DNA of 64,000 bases, from NCBI GenBank assembly GCA_910585955.1, contig CAJUGC010000003.1:158277-222276 (forward strand). The letters run 5' to 3'. Shown here in pieces: positions 60,136-64,000 of the stretch. The notes below the pieces were generated by a model that was given only the letters and a program-made list of their open reading frames with translations, did not search any database and was not told the origin of the DNA. Numbering within the stretch: the stretch's first letter is position 1; the number at the start of each line of letters is the position of its first letter. The translations under genes were made by a program, and so were the position numbers. Source of the DNA: an uncultured Christensenella sp. (GTDB lineage: Bacteria; Bacillota; Clostridia; Christensenellales; Pumilibacteraceae).

Positions 60136-60714
60136 CTAGTTCTTGAAAGGCATTCCAAGCTTGGCAAGGAGCGTCTTTGCTTCGTCGTCGGTCTTTGCCG
60201 TAGTGACTATGCAAACGTCGAATCCTCTTACTTTCTCTACTTGCTCGTAGGAAATTTCGGGGAATATTATCTGTTCTTTTACGCCGAGCGCGTAATTGCC
60301 GCGTCCGTCGAACGACTTTCCGGATATGCCGCGGAAGTCGCGAACGCGCGGAAGCGCGATCGAAACGAGCTTATCGAAAAACTCGTACATTCTGTCGCCG
60401 CGAAGCGTGACTTTAAGTCCTATCGGCTGTCCCTCGCGAAGCTTGAAGTTCGCTACGGACTTCTTTGCCTTTGCGATTACGACTTTCTGTCCGCAGATGG
60501 CTTCGAGTTCCGCCGTCGCTATCTGAATGGACTTACTGTTATCCTTTATATCGCCGAGACGCATATTGAGGACTATCTTTTCGAGCTTGGGAGCTTCGTT
60601 GACGTTCTTGTAGCCTTTCTCTTTCATGAGCGCGGGCAAAATTTCGCTCGCGTATCTCTTCTTAAGGCGATTTCTGCCGCCTTCGACTGCGGCGGTCTTT
60701 GCTTTATCTGCCAT
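60136..60714 (-). CDS. rplE: Ribosomal protein L5
   Basis: 192 residues; usual length is about 180, so the N-terminus ([16 protein letters not shown]) is about 10 residues longer. [35 protein letters not shown] and [17 protein letters not shown] are L5 signatures. Binds 5S rRNA. A shorter start at the same frame is possible but no ribosome site supports it. Confidence 0.95.
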   Translation of the reverse strand: MADKAKTAAVEGGRNRLKKRYASEILPALMKEKGYKNVNEAPKLEKIVLNMRLGDIKDNSKSIQIATAELEAICGQKVVIAKAKKSVANFKLREGQPIGLKVTLRGDRMYEFFDKLVSIALPRVRDFRGISGKSFDGRGNYALGVKEQIIFPEISYEQVEKVRGFDVCIVTTAKTDDEAKTLLAKLGMPFKN

Positions 60715-60722
60715 ACGTCCTC

Positions 60723-61202
60723 CTACTTACTCTCTTCGCCCATCGCCGTTTCGGGAGCGGGTGCGGGTTTTGCCTTTGCCGTGCTCTTCTTTGCCGGCTT
60801 CTTTGCGGTCTTTTTCTCCGCAACTTCCTCGGACTTTGCTTCGTCTTTCTTCGCGGTCTTTTTCGTCTTCTTGTCGGCTTTTGCCTTCACGTCGAGCGAA
60901 GCTCCGCACTTTGCGCACGCTCTTATTTTCTTGCCTTCGGACTCGCCCGCTCTCACGCGAGTAGCCTTGTTGCACGAAGGACAGATGATCTGCACGTTGC
61001 TGACGTCGATGTTGCCGGGTTCTTTGCTGATCCCGCCGGGATTCTGAGCGCCTCTGGGCTTACGGTGCTTCGTAACTATATTGACATTCTCTACTACGAC
61101 CGAGCCTGCGCCGGGGTTTGCCGACAGGACTCTGCCCGTCTTACCCTTATCCTTACCTGCTATGACGACTACGTTGTCGCCCTGTTTAACATTCAAACTC
61201 AT
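60723..61202 (-). CDS. rplX: Ribosomal protein L24 with long Lys/Ala-rich tail
   Basis: 159 residues against about 100-105 usual. KOW domain 1-50 ([20 protein letters not shown]), then a zinc-ribbon-like part with C74, C77, C96 and C99 ([18 protein letters not shown]). From about 105 a 55-residue tail of Lys, Ala, Glu and Pro ([20 protein letters not shown]) resembles histone H1-like tails. 8 nt before rplE. Confidence 0.94.
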   Translation of the reverse strand: MSLNVKQGDNVVVIAGKDKGKTGRVLSANPGAGSVVVENVNIVTKHRKPRGAQNPGGISKEPGNIDVSNVQIICPSCNKATRVRAGESEGKKIRACAKCGASLDVKAKADKKTKKTAKKDEAKSEEVAEKKTAKKPAKKSTAKAKPAPAPETAMGEESK

Positions 61203-61216
61203 TGTGGCGGTCCTCC

Positions 61217-61585
61217 TTACAGTACCTCGGGCGCAAGCGAAATTATCTTCATGTAGTCCTTATCGCGAAGTTCTCTTGCGATCGGTCCGAAGATACGCGA
61301 GCCCTTGGGCTGTTTCTGATTGTCGATGATGACTGCCGCATTGTCGTCGAAGCGGATGTGGCTGCCGTCGGGACGGTTCACGCCCTTATTGGTGCGCACG
61401 ATGACCGCCTTTACGACGTCGCCCTTTTTGACTGCGCCGCCGGGAGAAGCCGTCTTTACCGAAGCGACTATCACGTCGCCGATGTTACCGCTACGCCTGA
61501 ACGAGCCGCCGAGGACACGAATGCACATCAACTCTTTTGCGCCGCTGTTGTCCGCGGCCTTAAGATATGTCTGGGGTTGTATCAT
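61217..61585 (-). CDS. rplN: Ribosomal protein L14
   Basis: 122 residues, standard length. [20 protein letters not shown] and [20 protein letters not shown] are diagnostic. It is separated from rpsQ by 90 nt that fold into two hairpins. Confidence 0.96.
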   Translation of the reverse strand: MIQPQTYLKAADNSGAKELMCIRVLGGSFRRSGNIGDVIVASVKTASPGGAVKKGDVVKAVIVRTNKGVNRPDGSHIRFDDNAAVIIDNQKQPKGSRIFGPIARELRDKDYMKIISLAPEVL

Positions 61586-61614
61586 AACTTATGTCTCCGT
61601 ATTGTTTTGTCGCG

Positions 61615-61660
61615 CCGAATAAGGTCTGCCCTATTCGGTCTTTCGCGCCCAAGCGGGCGC
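61615..61660. other. Two hairpins in the rpsQ-rplN gap
   Basis: CCGAATAAGG/CCCTATTCGG (61615-61638, one mismatch) and GCGCCC-AAGC-GGGCGC (61645-61660). No T-run follows, so these are not terminators. Gaps in this cluster are otherwise mostly 8-20 nt. Confidence 0.55.
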
Positions 61661-61675
61661 ATACTCGAAAGCGGC

Positions 61676-61933
61676 TTACTTCGCCTTTTCGATTATCTTG
61701 GAAAGTCTCCAGCACTTGTCCTTCGACAGATGTCTGGTTTCTGTGACCTCGACGGTATCGCCTACGCCGCACTCGTTGTTCTCGTCGTGCGCCTTGAGCT
61801 TCTTCGTCTTGTTTATGGTCTTTTTGTAGAGCGGGTGCTTTGCCTTGTCGCGAATGGCAACCACTATGGTTTTATCCATCTTGTTGCTTACGACGATGCC
61901 CTCTCTGACTTTTCTGTTATTCCTTTCTTCCAT
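61676..61933 (-). CDS. rpsQ: Ribosomal protein S17
   Basis: 85 residues. [20 protein letters not shown] and [20 protein letters not shown] define S17. 10 nt after rpmC. Confidence 0.96.
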   Translation of the reverse strand: MEERNNRKVREGIVVSNKMDKTIVVAIRDKAKHPLYKKTINKTKKLKAHDENNECGVGDTVEVTETRHLSKDKCWRLSKIIEKAK

Positions 61934-61943
61934 GCCTATCTCC

Positions 61944-62144
61944 TCAAGCCTTAGCCTTAAGCTCGCGCTCGCGCAACACCGTCTTGATACGCGCGATGTC
62001 TTTCTTGCACTTTACCATCTGCATAGGGTTGTTCAGCTGCCCCGTGGCATGGCTGAAGCGCAGATTGAACAGCTCCTGTTTCAGCTCGGTGAGCTTGTTA
62101 TTAAGCTCGTTGTCTGTCAAAGCATGAATTTCGTTGGCTTTCAT
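61944..62144 (-). CDS. rpmC: Ribosomal protein L29
   Basis: 66 residues from the ATG at 62144, which overlaps the rplP stop (ATGA). [20 protein letters not shown] and [20 protein letters not shown] are L29. The ribosome site AGGAGG lies inside the end of rplP. Confidence 0.95.
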   Translation of the reverse strand: MKANEIHALTDNELNNKLTELKQELFNLRFSHATGQLNNPMQMVKCKKDIARIKTVLRERELKAKA

Positions 62145-62578
62145 TCTGCTGTAACCTCCTCGCTCGCGACTTCGTCTTTCTTGATCACCTTGCAACGTAC
62201 GGGAAGCTTGTGCGACGCAAGGCGGAGCGCCTCTTTCGCAACCTCTTCGCTTACGCCCGCGATTTCGAACATGACTCTACCGGGCTTTACGACCGCCGCC
62301 CAATACTCGGGAGAACCCTTTCCGCTACCCATGCGGGTCTCTGCGGGCTTCTTCGTTATGGGCTTGTGCGGGAAGATGTCTATCCACACCTGACCGCCGC
62401 GCTTGATATATCTCGTCATTGCGACACGCGCCGCCTCTATCTGATTCGACGTTATCCACGCCGAGTCGAGAGAGACGAGACCGTATTCGCCGTATGCGAC
62501 CTTATTGCCGCTGTTTGCTCTGCCTTTCATTCTGCCGCGCTGTTGTTTGCGCCGCTTAACTCTCTTGGGCATTAACAT
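62141..62578 (-). CDS. rplP: Ribosomal protein L16
   Basis: 145 residues. [20 protein letters not shown] and [20 protein letters not shown] are diagnostic. Two ATG codons, at 62578 and 62572, are close together; both work with the GGAGG at about 13-19 nt. Overlaps rpmC by 4 nt. Confidence 0.96.
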   Translation of the reverse strand: MLMPKRVKRRKQQRGRMKGRANSGNKVAYGEYGLVSLDSAWITSNQIEAARVAMTRYIKRGGQVWIDIFPHKPITKKPAETRMGSGKGSPEYWAAVVKPGRVMFEIAGVSEEVAKEALRLASHKLPVRCKVIKKDEVASEEVTAE

Positions 62579-62581
62579 AAA

Positions 62582-63244
62582 TTACTTCTGACCTCCTTCC
62601 GAGGGTGTAAGCTGGGGAAGAACTTCTCCCTTATAGACCCATACTTTGACGCCGATAGCGCCGAACGTCGTGTGAGCCGTCGCCGTACCGTAGTCGATGT
62701 CCGCTCTCAAAGTCTGAAGAGGAATGGATCCGTCGTGGTACTGCTCGCTTCTCGCGATCTCCGCGCCGTCGAGACGACCTGCGACCATGATCTTGACTCC
62801 CTTTGCCCCGCTCTTCATGACGCGGCTCATAGCCTGCTTCATAGTACGGCGGAACGAACTTCTCTTTTCGAGCTGAGACGCCACGCTCTCCGCAACGAGA
62901 GTCGCGTCCATATCGGGACGCTTAACCTCGAGAATGTTGAGGTTTATCGCCTTGTCGGGAACGATCTTTGCGATTTCCTTTTTCATCTTCTCTACGCCGG
63001 CGCCCTTCTGTCCGATTATCATACCGGGCTTCGAGGTGTGCACGTTTATGATGAGTCTGCCCTGCGCGCGCTCGAGCGCTATGCGGGAGATACCGTAAGC
63101 GTAGTAAGTCTTTTTGATGAACTGACGGACTTTGTAATCCTCGTACAGTTGGGAAGCGAAATCTTTTTTATTTGCATACCACTGTGCGTTCCAGCCGTCT
63201 ATTATGCCCACTCTGAGTCCGTGGGGATTGACTTTCTGACCCAT
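62582..63244 (-). CDS. rpsC: Ribosomal protein S3
   Basis: 220 residues. [20 protein letters not shown] at the start, KH domain with [20 protein letters not shown] (about 71-90), and C-terminal [16 protein letters not shown]. Starts immediately after the rplV stop codon with no spacer. Confidence 0.97.
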   Translation of the reverse strand: MGQKVNPHGLRVGIIDGWNAQWYANKKDFASQLYEDYKVRQFIKKTYYAYGISRIALERAQGRLIINVHTSKPGMIIGQKGAGVEKMKKEIAKIVPDKAINLNILEVKRPDMDATLVAESVASQLEKRSSFRRTMKQAMSRVMKSGAKGVKIMVAGRLDGAEIARSEQYHDGSIPLQTLRADIDYGTATAHTTFGAIGVKVWVYKGEVLPQLTPSEGGQK

Positions 63245-63649
63245 TTACTTGACCTCCTCTGCGCTCTTGACCGTATCGAGTATTGCCGTTATGTGGCTGG
63301 TCCTCTTATTGATACGGTGTCCTCTGCCCTTGCTTACGGGCTGCATACGCTTGAGTATGGGTCCGCAGTCGGCAAAGATTTCCGCTACATACAAATCGTC
63401 TTTCGCGAGATTGTGGTTGTGTTCCGCATTCGCAGCGGCGGACGCAATGACCTTATATACCGCTTCCGCTGCGCCCTTAGGCGTAAACTTCAGCATTGCG
63501 AGCGCCTCGTTTACCGATTTTCCGCGCACGGTGTCGATGACCACTCTCACCTTCGTGGGCGAGATTCTGATGTATCTTGCGTGCGCCGTGGGACGAGGAT
63601 CTTTGTTTATTTTACGTTCCTGTGCTTTTTCCCTGATTCTTTTAGCCAT
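63245..63649 (-). CDS. rplV: Ribosomal protein L22
   Basis: 134 residues. ARYIRISPTKVRVVIDTVRG and RMQPVSKGRGHRINKRTSHI are L22. The extended loop reaches into the exit tunnel and is the macrolide-resistance site; it looks normal here. 9 nt after rpsS. Confidence 0.96.
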   Translation of the reverse strand: MAKRIREKAQERKINKDPRPTAHARYIRISPTKVRVVIDTVRGKSVNEALAMLKFTPKGAAEAVYKVIASAAANAEHNHNLAKDDLYVAEIFADCGPILKRMQPVSKGRGHRINKRTSHITAILDTVKSAEEVK

Positions 63650-63658
63650 GATCTACTC

Positions 63659-63937
63659 CTATCTGCCCTTAGCCGTCTTTTCGCCTGCGTGACCCTTGAA
63701 GGTGCGCGTGGGGGCGAACTCGCCGAGTTTGTGACCGACCATTTCTTCGGTACAGTATACGGGGACGTGTTTACGACCGTCGTGAACGGCGATCGTGCAA
63801 CCTACGAACTCGGGGAATATCGTCGAGCTTCTCGACCAGGTCTTTATTACCTTTTTGTCGGTGCTGTCCATTTGAGCCTTGACTCTATTGTAAAGTCTTT
63901 CTTCGACGTAAGGTCCTTTCTTAACGCTTCTTGACAT
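63659..63937 (-). CDS. rpsS: Ribosomal protein S19
   Basis: 92 residues. [20 protein letters not shown] and [20 protein letters not shown], then [20 protein letters not shown]. Standard S19, 12 nt after rplB. Confidence 0.97.
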   Translation of the reverse strand: MSRSVKKGPYVEERLYNRVKAQMDSTDKKVIKTWSRSSTIFPEFVGCTIAVHDGRKHVPVYCTEEMVGHKLGEFAPTRTFKGHAGEKTAKGR

Positions 63938-63949
63938 ATCGCTTTACCT

Positions 63950-64000
63950 CTAATTGATGCGCTTGACAATGAACTTGTCGCTTGCCTTATGCTTCTTTCT
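63950..64000 (-). CDS. rplB: Ribosomal protein L2, C-terminal end (runs off the right edge)
   Basis: The last 16 codons and TAG stop are present: RKKHKASDKFIVKRIN. This is the conserved C-terminus of L2, and its position before rpsS is the standard S10 order. Confidence 0.9.
   Translation of the reverse strand, partial: RKKHKASDKFIVKRIN

Noticed and set aside
1..64000. tRNA, rRNA or recognisable riboswitch genes
   Set aside because: I looked for tRNA-like cloverleaf cores (GGTTCGAATCC-type arms), conserved rRNA segments and T-box or common riboswitch cores in the gaps and found none I could support, including before gltX and hisC.

Overview
The window looks like chromosome of an anaerobic, spore-forming low-level Clostridia (Firmicutes/Bacillota). 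The grounds are a YyaC-type spore protease, AddAB instead of RecBCD, a DUF1858 redox protein, a zinc-type S14, many lipoproteins with lipobox signals, consensus sigma-A promoters with AGGAGG-type ribosome sites, and the Clostridia-style order secY-adk-map-KOW protein-infA-rpmJ. Base composition appears near 50% G+C by eye (not computed), with two clearly AT-richer islands. I cannot name the species; a gut-type Christensenellales-like lineage is a guess.

Layout. 1-16.8 kb: carbohydrate and envelope genes (a GH2-family protein that seems to lack both catalytic glutamates, a heterodimeric ABC exporter, an Ig-domain lipoprotein plus a domain-inverted, membrane-anchored GH3 beta-glucosidase, and a LytTR/GHKL two-component system). 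Interspersed are a CvpA-like membrane protein and the spore protease. 16.9-21.8 kb: a small integrative element flanked by a 30-nt perfect direct repeat formed by the 3' end of the GGGtGRT gene. It carries an InlB-repeat lipoprotein with an HEFAH metalloprotease motif (its C-terminal repeat is out of frame at an AT-dinucleotide tract), an excisionase-like HTH protein, a tyrosine integrase and an autoinhibited Fic protein. 21.8-25.1 kb: GGGtGRT/NifU-like pair and an AT-rich pair of small genes that may be a degraded toxin/immunity-like module.

25.3-48.8 kb: housekeeping genes: DivIVA-like protein, nicotinate phosphoribosyltransferase, HisC, PrsA-like foldase, Mfd, Pth, DUF1858, a PRC-barrel protein, AddA/AddB, GltX, PepV-like dipeptidase and thioredoxin. 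48.9-50.6 kb: a solitary AbiH-type defence protein with extra N- and C-terminal domains. 50.7-64 kb: the alpha/spc/S10 ribosomal protein cluster, read right to left from rplB (cut by the window end) to rplQ, including secY, adk, map, infA and rpoA.

The signals I find most worth following are: (1) three copies (about 25.2, 36.7 and 56.0 kb) of a long hairpin element with shared outer-stem grammar, variable inner stems that are clearly complementary in two copies, and a TGTAC-loop-GTAC(A) apex, each lying directly after the stop codon of a minus-strand gene; (2) the integration of a mobile element into the GGGtGRT gene with regenerated C-terminus and terminator; (3) the AT-tract frameshift in the element's surface metalloprotease; (4) the multi-domain AbiH protein; and (5) a GH2 pseudoenzyme.
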